From positions 1 through 31,032 of the IMG/VR virus record IMGVR_UViG_3300035661_000242: a stretch of 31,032 bases of DNA, one strand, 5' to 3'. The DNA comes from a virus. The notes under the pieces were generated by a model. It did no database searches. It was not told the origin of the DNA and was given only the letters and a program-made list of their open reading frames with translations. Shown piece by piece: positions 14,458 through 24,400 of this stretch (within the stretch, counting starts at the first letter, position 1; the number at the start of each line of letters is the position of its first letter). Made by a program: the position numbers and the translations under genes.

Positions 14458-16350
14458 TTATTTAAATACTTCCATTATTTTTTCATAGACTATATCATTT
14501 ATTTTTTTATTATTTTGATATATATTGTCTTTTATTTGTTCGAAATATTCTTTATTTCCATTATAAATAATAACTTTTTTATTTTCAGAAAACAAAGATG
14601 AAAGTTTAACATATAAAAATCCTTCTGGATCATCTTTTAATGAAGAAATGAATAAAATTATTCTTTCTGTTTCATCTTCTATTGAATGAACTTTTATTAA
14701 ACTTTCATTATTGAATTTAATTTTATCAACTAATTCTTCTTTTAATTTTTTAGACATAGTTTGTGTTTCTAAAAGTTTTTGTAAATCAAACAAATAATAA
14801 TTTTCTTTTATAAAATCTTCTGTAAGTAAATTTTTATGATTTTTTAAGAAAAACGTTCTAGTAATTGGTTCTATTTTTGTAATTCCTTTATTTATTAAAT
14901 TTACATCTAATTTTCCTTTTTCATTAATAAAAATATATTTAGAAAAAATTATGTTTAAACAGGTTTCTGAATAAATCAAGTCACGTATTATGTCAACAGG
15001 AAGATAAGAAACATAGTTAAGAAGGATTATTAATTCATTGTAATCCAATAATTTAATTAATTTTCTTATATATTTTAAAGAAACTACATTTTTTATAAAT
15101 AAATTAGCTAAAATATTTTTGTTAATAATTTCTTTTCGTTTTTCTATGGTAATATTTTCTTCCTTCTCAATTTTCAGCATCTTATTTTCAAGATACCATT
15201 CTACTACATTTTTATAATTAGAAAGAAAATTAATAGCATCATTTTCTAAAAATGTATTATAATATTTTTTCATCAAATAAAGAGCTAAATCTTCACTAAC
15301 TTTTATATCATACAAACTGAATTCAGTAATCAAAGTTTTAAATTCTTGTTCAGGATTTTTTTCCATTAATTCAATAAGTTTTTCAATATCATTTTTTTGT
15401 TCTAAATTTAATTTTTTATACATATTTAAATCTATCTTTTTAAATTCAAGATAACAATTTGAATTAATAAAGAAATAATTTTTGTCTAATATTTTGTTAA
15501 TTAATTCAAAAGTAAAAACTTTATTTTTAAACAATGTTTTTCTAAATTCTTCTTCAGTAAATATTATATCAAAAACATGATCTAACTTTAATTTTTGATA
15601 ATCATCAAAAAATTTTATTATTTCTTCTTCGGTAAATTCAGTAATTTTAATTAAATATTTTATAATTATTTTATTATAGTTAATTTCTTTTAATAAAAAA
15701 ACTAAATTATAAAATGTTTTAAAATTAATCGTAAATTCTTCTAATTTTTCTAATTGTTGAAAGATTTTTTTGTTTATAAATGAATGTGACAGATATTTTT
15801 TCTTTTCTTCATAATCAAATTTTTCACTTATTAATAAATGAATAAAGTTAGCATATTCTTGATACTGAACATAGAAATCTATAGGAAGAACTTCGATTGG
15901 TTCTTGATAAGTAGTTATTGTATTAATTATTTTATTAAAAAATTCATAATCTTTAGTTAATGAAACAATCTTTTTAATTATTTCATAATTTAATTTTTGA
16001 TATTTACATAATGAAATTATAGTATTAACAAAATGATTATTTTTTTCTTTAAAATTATAAAAAATAAAATCAACAATTTCCCATTTTAATTCATCATTAA
16101 AAATAAATTTTTCATTTAACAATAAAATAATTTTTTTTAATAAGTCATATTCTGAAACATTTTCCTTTTTATATAAAAAAAGTTCAGATAATAATGCAGA
16201 AAATCTTATAGTATTATTCTTTAATATTTTTTGTATATCTTTATTAAAAAAATATTTTCTATCATGTGAAAATAAAATTTCATTAATTATTAAACTTTGA
16301 GCTTTTTCATTTAAATTATTTCCAATAAATTTTCTTTCTAGGGTTTTCAT
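14458..16350 (-). CDS. Large all-helical protein, unknown
   Basis: The protein has 630 residues and is dense in Leu, Ile, Lys, Asn and Phe. The pattern of many short helices (for example LLSELFLYKKENVSEYDLLKKI) suggests a HEAT- or ARM-like solenoid, but no repeat consensus is clear. There is no signal or membrane segment. The ATG at 16350 follows AAGGAG. It is the last gene of the minus-strand group that holds the beta-prime N-terminal gene, separated from the others by a hairpin at 16391-16415. A transcription role is only a guess from position. Confidence 0.75.
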   Translation of the reverse strand: MKTLERKFIGNNLNEKAQSLIINEILFSHDRKYFFNKDIQKILKNNTIRFSALLSELFLYKKENVSEYDLLKKIILLLNEKFIFNDELKWEIVDFIFYNFKEKNNHFVNTIISLCKYQKLNYEIIKKIVSLTKDYEFFNKIINTITTYQEPIEVLPIDFYVQYQEYANFIHLLISEKFDYEEKKKYLSHSFINKKIFQQLEKLEEFTINFKTFYNLVFLLKEINYNKIIIKYLIKITEFTEEEIIKFFDDYQKLKLDHVFDIIFTEEEFRKTLFKNKVFTFELINKILDKNYFFINSNCYLEFKKIDLNMYKKLNLEQKNDIEKLIELMEKNPEQEFKTLITEFSLYDIKVSEDLALYLMKKYYNTFLENDAINFLSNYKNVVEWYLENKMLKIEKEENITIEKRKEIINKNILANLFIKNVVSLKYIRKLIKLLDYNELIILLNYVSYLPVDIIRDLIYSETCLNIIFSKYIFINEKGKLDVNLINKGITKIEPITRTFFLKNHKNLLTEDFIKENYYLFDLQKLLETQTMSKKLKEELVDKIKFNNESLIKVHSIEDETERIILFISSLKDDPEGFLYVKLSSLFSENKKVIIYNGNKEYFEQIKDNIYQNNKKINDIVYEKIMEVFK

Positions 16351-16390
16351 TTTGTACTCCTTATTTGTTTATTAATTTATTTATTAACAA

Positions 16391-16415
16391 GGGAAGAGGC
16401 TATCTGCCTCTTTCC
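16391..16415 (-). terminator. Probable terminator between minus-strand genes
   Basis: The arms GGGAAGAGGC and GCCTCTTTCC pair with one G-T pair around a five-base loop. On the minus strand the following bases are T-rich but broken (TTGTTAATAAAT), so termination may be partial and allow some read-through into the 630-residue gene. Confidence 0.6.
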
Positions 16416-16417
16416 TT

Positions 16418-16738
16418 TTAATTATTTTTTAATAAATATAATAGAAGCTCTTTTTTAGCTTCTTTTAACGTTTTGTAATTTTCTTTAATAAGAACATAAT
16501 CATACTTCATCTTATCATTAGACTTAACAAATTTATAGATATCATATTGTTTAGTTTTATCATAAAAAATCTTTCCTTCTACATATTCTAAAAAATCTAT
16601 AGCGCTATCCCCTTCTACTTTACTTTTCTTTATTATTAAGCAATCAATAATATTATTTGCAGCATATTTCCATATGACTGCATAATTTTCTGGAATAATA
16701 CTTTCATTTCCAGACGATGGTATTTCTACGCCATACAT
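16418..16738 (-). CDS. Small unknown protein after the beta-prime N-terminal gene
   Basis: The gene encodes 106 residues, with an ATG at 16738 and AAGGAG before it. It has an N-terminal GNESIIPENYAVIWKYAANN region and a C-terminal helix with repeated Lys/Leu. There is no recognised motif. It starts 13 bases after the RNA polymerase gene and so is cotranscribed with it. It could be a small polymerase-associated factor, though nothing in the sequence shows this. Confidence 0.7.
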   Translation of the reverse strand: MYGVEIPSSGNESIIPENYAVIWKYAANNIIDCLIIKKSKVEGDSAIDFLEYVEGKIFYDKTKQYDIYKFVKSNDKMKYDYVLIKENYKTLKEAKKELLLYLLKNN

Positions 16739-16751
16739 AACAAATACTCCT

Positions 16752-18077
16752 TTATTCTATTAAACGATAAAATCCTAATACATAATCCCTGTCCACTGAA
16801 AATTGTTTTTCAAAATAACCATCATTAGTACTAATGATTAAGTTTTGTGGACTTAATGGTTTAAAGAAATTTTTTAATTCTTCATCTATTAATAATACTA
16901 TATTTAAACAATCACCATCATAATCACCACCAAGTGGTTTTAATATATCATTATGAATTTCTGCTGTAAAATCATTTATATCACTTTTTATTTCAGCTAT
17001 TTCCAAATATAAAATACTTCCAAAATTAATAGTTGGATTTCGATTTAATAAAATAGCTGGCTTGCTTTCTTTTATAATTAAACATAAAATATCGTAGATT
17101 TCTTGATTAAAACTATAAATAGCTTCATACCATAATTTTAAAGCTTCTATATAGGAAATATTCTTAGTTTTTACCAATAAATTTATTATATGGAACTTAA
17201 ATAATTCTATACCTCCTAAGTATGGAAGACGTATTTGATTTGTTTTATAAAATGGGGGTAATGGAATTATAACGGAACGTGAACTAAAATTAATTCTATA
17301 ACCTAATAGATTGTTTCTAATTATTCCTGTTTTTTGACTTATACTATCAATTATATAATCAATTAATTTTTCATATTGTTTTTGTATTTGTAATAATAAA
17401 GGATTGATAAATCTTTCTTCTTTATTTTCTTTTATTATCCTTAAATTTCCAAGTATCATAGTATAAAACTTACTTACTTCATCATATATCATCTTATTTC
17501 CAGTTACTACTATTGCAGGACGTAACCTTGAATTGAATACTATTATTTTATTAGTAAATATATTATCAAAATTTTCTTCTATAATTTCATAGTATTCTTT
17601 TTTCTTTGTTTCATAAAACTCTTTTTTAAAGTAATTATAAATCTCCTTAAACTTTCTTTTAAATTCTATTAAACCTATTCCTATATATGAAACTTTAGTT
17701 TTCTTATAAATCTCATTTCCCTCTTCATCAATATTCATTTCATAATCAATAATCTTATTTAATGGCATTACTTTAGAAAGAAAATTAATAAATATCGGTT
17801 GTATTACATAGTAATCTTCTAAATAAATCCATCCTTTTCTTTCTATACTTTGTTTACCAATTACTGGAGTATTACAATCTGGACAAATTTCTCCTTCTTT
17901 AAATTTTCCTTTTAAATTTCCACATCTACATTCATAAATATAGCTTTTTAAATTGCCAAATATCCTTGGAGAAAATATTCCGTCATCTGTAAATTCTCCT
18001 TTTTCGATATGTGAAGGATTATCGATGATTAGAGTTTGATCAAAAATTTCATCGAAATTAAAGAATTTAAGTCTCAT
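16752..18077 (-). CDS. rpoC: RNA polymerase beta-prime, N-terminal part
   Basis: The 441-residue protein matches the first third of bacterial beta-prime. The N-terminal zinc finger is C50, C52, C65 and C68, with exactly the C-x-C, 12, C-x2-C spacing of bacterial RpoC. Later comes NNLLGYRINFSSRSVIIP (the RQNLLGKRVDYSGRSVI region) and LLNRNPTINFGSILYL (the LNRAPTLHR region). The catalytic motif is GGDYDGD at about 383-389: all three Mg-binding Asp are kept, while the usual Asn-Ala before them is Gly-Gly. The protein ends at SVDRDYVLGFYRLIE, equivalent to the region just after the active site of RpoC near residue 510. The ATG at 18077 has AAGGGGG. The rest of beta-prime is in other genes; the C-terminal part is upstream at 20711-19476. 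Confidence 0.93.
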   Translation of the reverse strand: MRLKFFNFDEIFDQTLIIDNPSHIEKGEFTDDGIFSPRIFGNLKSYIYECRCGNLKGKFKEGEICPDCNTPVIGKQSIERKGWIYLEDYYVIQPIFINFLSKVMPLNKIIDYEMNIDEEGNEIYKKTKVSYIGIGLIEFKRKFKEIYNYFKKEFYETKKKEYYEIIEENFDNIFTNKIIVFNSRLRPAIVVTGNKMIYDEVSKFYTMILGNLRIIKENKEERFINPLLLQIQKQYEKLIDYIIDSISQKTGIIRNNLLGYRINFSSRSVIIPLPPFYKTNQIRLPYLGGIELFKFHIINLLVKTKNISYIEALKLWYEAIYSFNQEIYDILCLIIKESKPAILLNRNPTINFGSILYLEIAEIKSDINDFTAEIHNDILKPLGGDYDGDCLNIVLLIDEELKNFFKPLSPQNLIISTNDGYFEKQFSVDRDYVLGFYRLIE

Positions 18078-18096
18078 TACGCCCCCTTGTTTTATT

Positions 18097-18537
18097 TTAA
18101 TTAAAAATTAATTTTTCAACCTTAAAAATAGTTTCATCATCCGCAGTATTTTTAACAACAAAACTAATCAAGAAATCTTTTAAATTTTCCATAATAGATA
18201 TAGTAAAATCTTCAATATAAATTTCGTCAGACTTTTTTGTTAATACTTCATTGACTAAATTTTTAATTTTTATATAATTATATTTTTTATCATCTAAAAT
18301 AATATGGCTACTAACTAATAAAACGTCTAACGATTTTTTATTTATTGAAAAATCTTCAATTTTTAATTTATTAATATTTAATAAATCGAAAATAGATAAT
18401 ATTGTCATTAAATCATCAAATCTTTCAATATCTTTAATATTATTATTATCTTTTTTTATTGTCATTACAACTTCATTGGAAATTTTAAAATCATTAGAAT
18501 TATTATGTGTTAATTCTACTATATCGTACTTTTTCAT
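18097..18537 (-). CDS. Unknown protein ahead of the beta-prime N-terminal gene
   Basis: The 146-residue protein has a clear start at 18537 after AAGGA. It is rich in Ile, Asp, Lys and Asn. Several short strands and helices suggest a compact domain, possibly with a beta-sheet at the C-terminus (IFKVEKLIFN). No family is recognised. It is 19 bases from the polymerase gene and is probably cotranscribed with it. Confidence 0.68.
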   Translation of the reverse strand: MKKYDIVELTHNNSNDFKISNEVVMTIKKDNNNIKDIERFDDLMTILSIFDLLNINKLKIEDFSINKKSLDVLLVSSHIILDDKKYNYIKIKNLVNEVLTKKSDEIYIEDFTISIMENLKDFLISFVVKNTADDETIFKVEKLIFN

Positions 18538-18589
18538 TTTAATTTTCCTTATTTTATTACTTTAATATAATATATATTTATTTAAATTA

Positions 18590-19243
18590 TTAATTTGACT
18601 TAATTTCTTTCTTTTTTCTTTTAAATTCTATAGCTTTTCTTTTAAGATAAGTTCCTGCTAAATATAGGATAGCTTCTATTACATCCATTTCATTTTTATG
18701 ATTATCTAAATACATGTGTAATTGAAGGAAAGCAAAGAAAGGTTTCATATTGTAGGCTTTATTAGTTCCTTGTACTTCTTTATAAATTTTTATACTACAT
18801 AAATATAAGTTTCCAAACGGAATAACTTTAGCGTTATCTATAAATTTTTCAATTTTTACAGTGTCTTTTAATTCCCTTGAAGCAGCATCTAATATTACGT
18901 CTAAATAATTCATATTTGTTTTATTAGCTTTCTTTATTACATAATTATAAGCAAAATAATTCTTATTAATTTTTATTCCTTCAGCTAAAGTAATTGAAAA
19001 AGGAAATTCTTTTTCTTCTTTATTAGATGTGCTTACACTCGCTCCTAATTCTTTTAATTGATGCGTTTCTTCTTCCCTAATAATATTTTCCAATTTAATT
19101 AATTCTCTGTTCAAATTACTAATTTCTTTTTTTCGTTTATTTTTAGCACTTTCAGTTTTTAAATTATTCATTTCTTCTTCCAATTTTTTGATTTTCTTAA
19201 TAATTTCTTGTTTTTGGTCTAATAATTGTTTTTTGTTTTCCAT
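18590..19243 (-). CDS. Coiled-coil protein, unknown
   Basis: I place the start at the ATG at 19243, because CGGAG lies 8-10 bases before it; an upstream TTG at 19318 would read through the terminator hairpin and is rejected. The protein then has 217 residues. Residues 5-70 form a strong coiled coil of Lys/Glu/Leu heptads, and a separate domain follows (FPFSITLAEGIKINKNYFAYNY) with a helical C-terminus that is basic. The function is unknown. It is the first gene after the terminator at 19285-19310, in the group with the beta-prime N-terminal gene. Confidence 0.72.
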   Translation of the reverse strand: MENKKQLLDQKQEIIKKIKKLEEEMNNLKTESAKNKRKKEISNLNRELIKLENIIREEETHQLKELGASVSTSNKEEKEFPFSITLAEGIKINKNYFAYNYVIKKANKTNMNYLDVILDAASRELKDTVKIEKFIDNAKVIPFGNLYLCSIKIYKEVQGTNKAYNMKPFFAFLQLHMYLDNHKNEMDVIEAILYLAGTYLKRKAIEFKRKKKEIKSN

Positions 19244-19284
19244 AAAATTTCTCCGTTTTTTGTTGTTAATAAAAAAAATAAAAC

Positions 19285-19310
19285 CCGAATACCTTAGGGG
19301 AGGTATTCGG
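19285..19310 (-). terminator. Strong terminator of the beta-prime C-terminal operon
   Basis: The arms CCGAATACCT and AGGTATTCGG are perfect over ten bases with a six-base loop. On the minus strand the hairpin is followed by GTTTTATTTTTTTT, a textbook intrinsic terminator. It is unusual in being 165 bases after the beta-prime C-terminal stop codon, leaving a long 3' untranslated region. Confidence 0.92.
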
Positions 19311-19475
19311 ACTAACAAGAGGGACTAATGATGAATTTAAGAGGGGTAAATAATATTTATTGAAGTTATACATGCCTAAAAAATTTTATATTTATATGTT
19401 TATGAATTTTTAAAATTTAAAAATTTAAGTCTATAAAACGCCTTTCATTTAAATAATATACATTTAATTGTAATT
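19311..19475 (-). other. Long non-coding gap between beta-prime C-terminal gene and its terminator
   Basis: The gap is very AT-rich, holds no convincing ORF, and is one of the two longest gaps in the window. A 35-codon minus-strand frame opens at 19373 but has no ribosome binding site and runs through the terminator. A run of A/T with internal self-complementarity (AAATTTTTAAATTTTAAAAATT on the minus strand, split here for description) may fold. This may be the untranslated 3' end, or a promoter and small RNA ending at the terminator. Confidence 0.4.
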
Positions 19476-20711
19476 TTATATTTCAACTATCGATTTATTC
19501 AAATCAATGGCACCTACCTTTACACTTGTGTCATGAAACTTCTTCATAGAAAGATTCAATATAGCAGTTCCTACTGTATTAAATAATAAACCAACATTTT
19601 TAATTTCCAATCTATAAAAAAGATCTCCTGCACATATATTACATAATTTATCACTTATGCAATATAAAGGTAAACGCATTTGAACTACTTTTCCAATGTA
19701 TTTTTTGATAGTTTCGGAATCTAACAAAACTTTTTTTCCATTTTCTATTATATATTGATACATAAATTTTTCAATATTGTCTTTTTCTATTAGGATAGGA
19801 ACTGTTTTTTTCGTGCCACAATCACTTCCTTTTTCATCAAGGGTTAAAGATTGAAAGGTAGCAGAAAGTAATTTAGATGTATATCCTCCTTTTTGTGTTT
19901 CTACTCCTTTGGAAACAAAGGAATATATAGCAAGATCATTAAAGAAAGGCATTTCTTCTATAGCTATTCCATCTACTAAATTACTTTTACATATTTTAAC
20001 TCTTTTCTCACCATCAGCAGAAAACATCGCTCCTCTCATTATAGAAGAAGATTTATAATTATTGCTAAACGATCCTCTAGCTCCACTTTCATATATATCC
20101 ATAATAGGATCATCTTTTAATTTTTCTTTTGCTATATCAATTAATTCTTTTTCAATTAAAGAAACGGTTCCTATATCACTTTTTTCAATAGCATCTTTAT
20201 GTTTTTCAAAAAGTTCTTCTTTTCTTTTTTCTACTTCTGGAACTGGAATGGTTCCTTTTAATGTTAAACTTCTTCCAAGAAAATTTACTACAAAATAACC
20301 TAAATTATCTCTTCTATTTATATATTCGATATACTCATCGCTGGTTATTTTATTTTCTATTAATGCTTTTGACATATTAGCATCTATTTCAGAAATCTTC
20401 TTTTCATTAAGAGTTTCATTAACATATCCGTTTATTCTAAAAAACGTTGGATTATCCCTATCATTCATATAAAGATTGAAAATGTATCTTCCTACTGTAG
20501 TAAGAATATATTCATCTTCTTTTGCATTAAAATCAAGCATTTTTTTAAATTTTAATAAATTTAATCTAAACGTTTGATTAGGTTCAAATTTAGCAGGTTT
20601 TTTATATTTATTAGCAAAAAGTTCTTTTAAAAGCTCTCTTGTTAAATCAATATCTTCTAAAGAAAGAAGATATTTAACTTCTTCTTCAGTACATTGTTTA
20701 GGTGGTTTCAT
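19476..20711 (-). CDS. rpoC: RNA polymerase beta-prime, C-terminal part ending in the trigger loop
   Basis: The 411-residue protein (ATG at 20711; AGGAGG ends about 11 bases before it, and a GTG at 20723 overlaps that site) matches the middle of bacterial beta-prime. In order: TTVGRYIFN (71-79), the F-loop region SGARGSFSNNYKSSSIMRG (209-227), a shortened bridge helix with KGGYTSKLLSATFQ (274-287), and DCGT with a zinc-ligand C298 joined by C351, C357 and C360 (CISDKLCNICAGDLF). The trigger-loop first helix follows, ending in LSMKKFH (387-393), with the catalytic Met and His kept. It ends about 18 residues later, so the second trigger-loop helix, jaw and C-terminal clamp parts of bacterial RpoC are not here. 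It follows the 202-residue structural gene by 18 bases. Confidence 0.92.
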   Translation of the reverse strand: MKPPKQCTEEEVKYLLSLEDIDLTRELLKELFANKYKKPAKFEPNQTFRLNLLKFKKMLDFNAKEDEYILTTVGRYIFNLYMNDRDNPTFFRINGYVNETLNEKKISEIDANMSKALIENKITSDEYIEYINRRDNLGYFVVNFLGRSLTLKGTIPVPEVEKRKEELFEKHKDAIEKSDIGTVSLIEKELIDIAKEKLKDDPIMDIYESGARGSFSNNYKSSSIMRGAMFSADGEKRVKICKSNLVDGIAIEEMPFFNDLAIYSFVSKGVETQKGGYTSKLLSATFQSLTLDEKGSDCGTKKTVPILIEKDNIEKFMYQYIIENGKKVLLDSETIKKYIGKVVQMRLPLYCISDKLCNICAGDLFYRLEIKNVGLLFNTVGTAILNLSMKKFHDTSVKVGAIDLNKSIVEI

Positions 20712-20729
20712 CTGTTTTTCCACCTCCTT

Positions 20730-21338
20730 TTAAGCGTAAATATAATATAAAATTTGTAAAGATTTTGTTCCTAAAAGAAATTCAGAAGCAAATGTTATCC
20801 TTGAAAAAAGTTCGTCATCTACTACCTGTCCAGCTTCATTTATCCTTCCATAATAAAATCCTATTTCACTTATAGCTTCTCCTCTAGCATCTGTTTCATC
20901 TATAGATGCTGAATATATTATAGAAATATTATTAGTAGATTTATTTAAATCTGCCCAACGATCTCCATTTGTTAAAGTATCAAAAAATTTTCCATAAAAA
21001 TTTTTATCTACAGAATCATATTTACAATATCTTCCGTTTTCATTATTATTAGTAAAAGCAACTCTAGTAACTTTCATTGTTTCCATATCATTTGAAGAAA
21101 CAGGTGGTATAGGAACATTATGTTGTCCGCTTAAAATTCCTCCGTTACCTATAGAAAAATATAATAATTTTCTTCCTGAACCTGCATTAATATTATCTTC
21201 TGTAAGAAAACTAGAAATACTTTCTAAAGCAAAAATACGTCCTGAAGTAACTACAAGATTTTCTTTTTCCCACAAGAATTTTTTAGTTTTTTTATCATAA
21301 ACTCTAATCTTATTTTTTAAATTTAAATTACTTTCCAT
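20730..21338 (-). CDS. Small tail or baseplate structural protein, unassigned
   Basis: The protein has 202 residues and looks all-beta. Segments are NLVVTSGRIFALESI (28-42), LLYFSIGNGG (59-68), and at the end ISEIGFYYGRINEAGQ then LFSRITFASEFLL. This arrangement (opening GR helix, FGIGNGG strand, then ISEIGLY and an LFSR.TF strand) is common in phage baseplate or fibre-related proteins, but I cannot name the family. The ATG at 21338 has TGGAGG. It lies just after the giant structural gene and the hairpin at 21368-21396. Confidence 0.72.
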   Translation of the reverse strand: MESNLNLKNKIRVYDKKTKKFLWEKENLVVTSGRIFALESISSFLTEDNINAGSGRKLLYFSIGNGGILSGQHNVPIPPVSSNDMETMKVTRVAFTNNNENGRYCKYDSVDKNFYGKFFDTLTNGDRWADLNKSTNNISIIYSASIDETDARGEAISEIGFYYGRINEAGQVVDDELFSRITFASEFLLGTKSLQILYYIYA

Positions 21339-21367
21339 TATTTAAAATCCTCCACATTTTTTAATAA

Positions 21368-21396
21368 AAAGAAACAGGATATAATCCTGTCTCTTT
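21368..21396 (-). terminator. Terminator after the giant structural gene
   Basis: The arms AAAGAAACAGGAT and ATCCTGTCTCTTT pair with one G-T pair and a three-base loop. On the minus strand TTTTTATTAA follows. It stands five bases from the stop of the giant gene and may be attenuating, since the next gene is only 30 bases downstream. Confidence 0.8.
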
Positions 21397-21400
21397 ATTT

Positions 21401-24400
21401 TTAATCAATAATTATTCCTTTTTCTTTTCTTATAATAACAAATTCGTCTCTAAAATTTAAATTGGAATTTCTATCAATTTGATTTTCTATTTCTTGATAA
21501 TCTATAGGAAGGCTAAGATTTTTTTCTTGCATTTTTATAAGCATTCTTTCATATTCAGAACGATTATTATTAAAATAATCTCTAAATACATTCTTTCCTT
21601 TATTAGTAAAATTGTCTATCATTTTTATATTGCCTTCTATAGGATTATTAGAAACTAAGATAGAAGTTCCACTTATTATTTTTGTAGAATAAAATTTAAA
21701 AATATCAAATATTTGTAATAAAATATCTTTAATTTTATCTACTAAAAATGAACCTTGTATTATATCATCATACTTATTATTATTTATATAATCTCTTAAT
21801 AAATCTGTTAAATAAATATAACGTTTTAATTTAAATTCTTTTAATTTTTCTACATTATTTGCATAATCTATATTTTCTTCAGAATCAAATGTAGAAAATA
21901 AGAAATTAACATATTCTTGATAATTTTGTTTTGAACTTAAATAATCATAAATATTAATATTTTCTCCAAAAGGTTCATTCTCTATTACTCTTCTATATCT
22001 ATTCTTATATTCTTCTAAAAATACTCTATATTCAAAAATAGATTCAATTTTAAGACTTTCTTTTTCAATATTTCTTTTTTGTTCAAATAAATTTTCTAAC
22101 CAATCAAAAAATATTTTTATTTCATCAATTTCAAATAAATTTTCACTTAATTCAGGAATTTTGTCATATTTAACTACTGTTGTTTCATTATTATCTAATT
22201 TTTTTGGAAAATATGCAGTAGGTCTTAAATCATCTATAAATTCTTCATGCATATAATAATCATTTTGTCCAGGATTTAAAGTAAATATTAAATTATTTTT
22301 TAAATTTAAATCATGTCTATCATTATTTCCTTTAAAATAATGATTTAATAATACATTTATTCCTAATAAAATATCGATAAATTCTACAGGAGTTGGATTA
22401 TTTTCATTTTCTATAGAAACAAAATTTATTATTGAATCAAATATTGGAAATTGTACTGTTCTGTTAGGATATTTTAATTTTAATCTTATTAAAGTATCGA
22501 ATAAAAATGCAAATTCATAACACCTTTCAATATTATATATTTTATTATTTATTGAAATATATTTAGTTAATGCGTAGTTAAAATCTTGACTTTTTACTTC
22601 ATCTTCAGTTGCTTTCCAATATTTATCAGAAATAGTAATTCTTCCAAATGGAATAAAATCATAAAATTTTAAAGATTTAAAAATTTTTTCAATATTATTC
22701 TCAAATAAAGGAATTGAAACAAAATATAATGATTTTCCTTCATTATAATCTGGATTTAATTCTAATATTTTATTTATTAAACAAAGTTTTACAAATTCTT
22801 CATGTTCATAAGAAATAGAATCATAATCAATTACTGAAATTTGAAGTCTTCGTACAATTAATTTATAATAATTATAAATATTTATTTTTTCTTCAGTAAG
22901 AGAAATTTCTTGATTTTTAAAATCTAAAGAAACATATTCTAAAGCTTTATTTAACTTTTCAGAATTATTTTCTAAAAAGTTATTAATAAGAATATTAACT
23001 AAATTTTTCTTATATATATTAATTTCATCTAAATTAAAATAATCTTTTTGTATTTCTGTTAATTTAAAATCATTAAAAATATATTCTTTTTTATCTTCAA
23101 AAAGAAAACATTCTTCTGTATATTCTTTAGTTTTAATTAAAGCTATTATTTCTAATAATTTTATTAATATATCATTATCTATTGTTTCTTTTTCTTGAGG
23201 TGTTACAGTAAATGAATATATTCTTTCTCTAATATTAACTTGATTATCATTTTTTATTAAATTATATAATTTTTGTTTATATAAATCAACTAAAAATTCA
23301 ATATAATTTTTCTTATAATCATAATTAAGATTTTCTAATTCATTTTTTAAATCCTGTATATATTTACTATAAAAAAGATTTTTCATAATGTCTAATTTTA
23401 AAAATTCATTTTCTATTTCAGCTAAAGCAATTGAAATTTTAAGTTCATTATTATTTTTGTCTGTTAGTTTATCCAATGTTAAAGGATTTTCTATTGTTTT
23501 TCCTTTAATATTATAACTTCTAATAATAATATTTCCTTCAATAAAATCTTCTTTATATTCTTCATTAGGAATTAATTTAAATTTAAAATTAGTAGCTTTA
23601 GTTATAGTTAAAGATTCATCAAAATAATCAAAGTTTTCTAATGAAACAATAGGATCTATCGGAAGATCATTAGATTCAGATTTTGTATATATAATCGAAT
23701 AATATTTTTTATCTATTTTATCTGGAACTAAAGCCATTATATCAACAGATTCACTATTTGGATTTACATTTTTAGGACTAATTAAAACATCTGGAAGTTT
23801 TATTCTTAAATCTTTTTTGTATATATCGCTTATAGGAAGTTCTTCAATATTTTTTTTTATAAATGCATATATACTTGTAGTTTTTTCTATACGTAAAGGT
23901 TCATCAATAATATATTTTTCCGAATAAAAATTTTGGTTATTTTTAATTTGTATTTTATAATTTTCATCACTTTTATTAGAATTTTTAATATATTCATCAT
24001 TTAAAATATAATAAATATCATATTCTCCATAATTTAATGAATAATTATACATTTTTATTAATTGAGAACCTGTATATACATTATTTAACAAACTTGATGA
24101 ACTATCAGCAATTGGTTTATTATCTGGTAATATATAAAGATTTTCATCATCTAATGAAGGAAAAGGAATTTCTGAATCTTTAAAACCATCGTTACGTATC
24201 TGATAATCATTTTTAATTTCTAGAACTGTATAAAAATTCTTTTCGTGTTCTCCTTTTTCTATTAAATCAAAACAAAAATAATAGTTTTTTCCATTAATTA
24301 CTTGAAGAGGTTCATTAGGTTCATTTTTACTTTGTCCTACTATAAATTTATTTTCATCTATAAGAAACATATTTCCTGTTTTTTCAATTTTTTGAGAAAC

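Noticed and set aside
19244-19318. N-terminal extension of the coiled-coil gene to a TTG at 19318
   Set aside because: It would translate through the perfect terminator hairpin, and the ATG at 19243 has its own GGAG site.
19311-19373. 35-codon minus-strand frame opening at 19373 (MYNFNKYYLPLL...) as a leader peptide
   Set aside because: No ribosome binding site, and it ends beyond the terminator T-run.
20062-20298. Plus-strand frame of 78 codons
   Set aside because: Antisense to the beta-prime C-terminal gene, no ribosome binding site, Ser-rich shadow composition.
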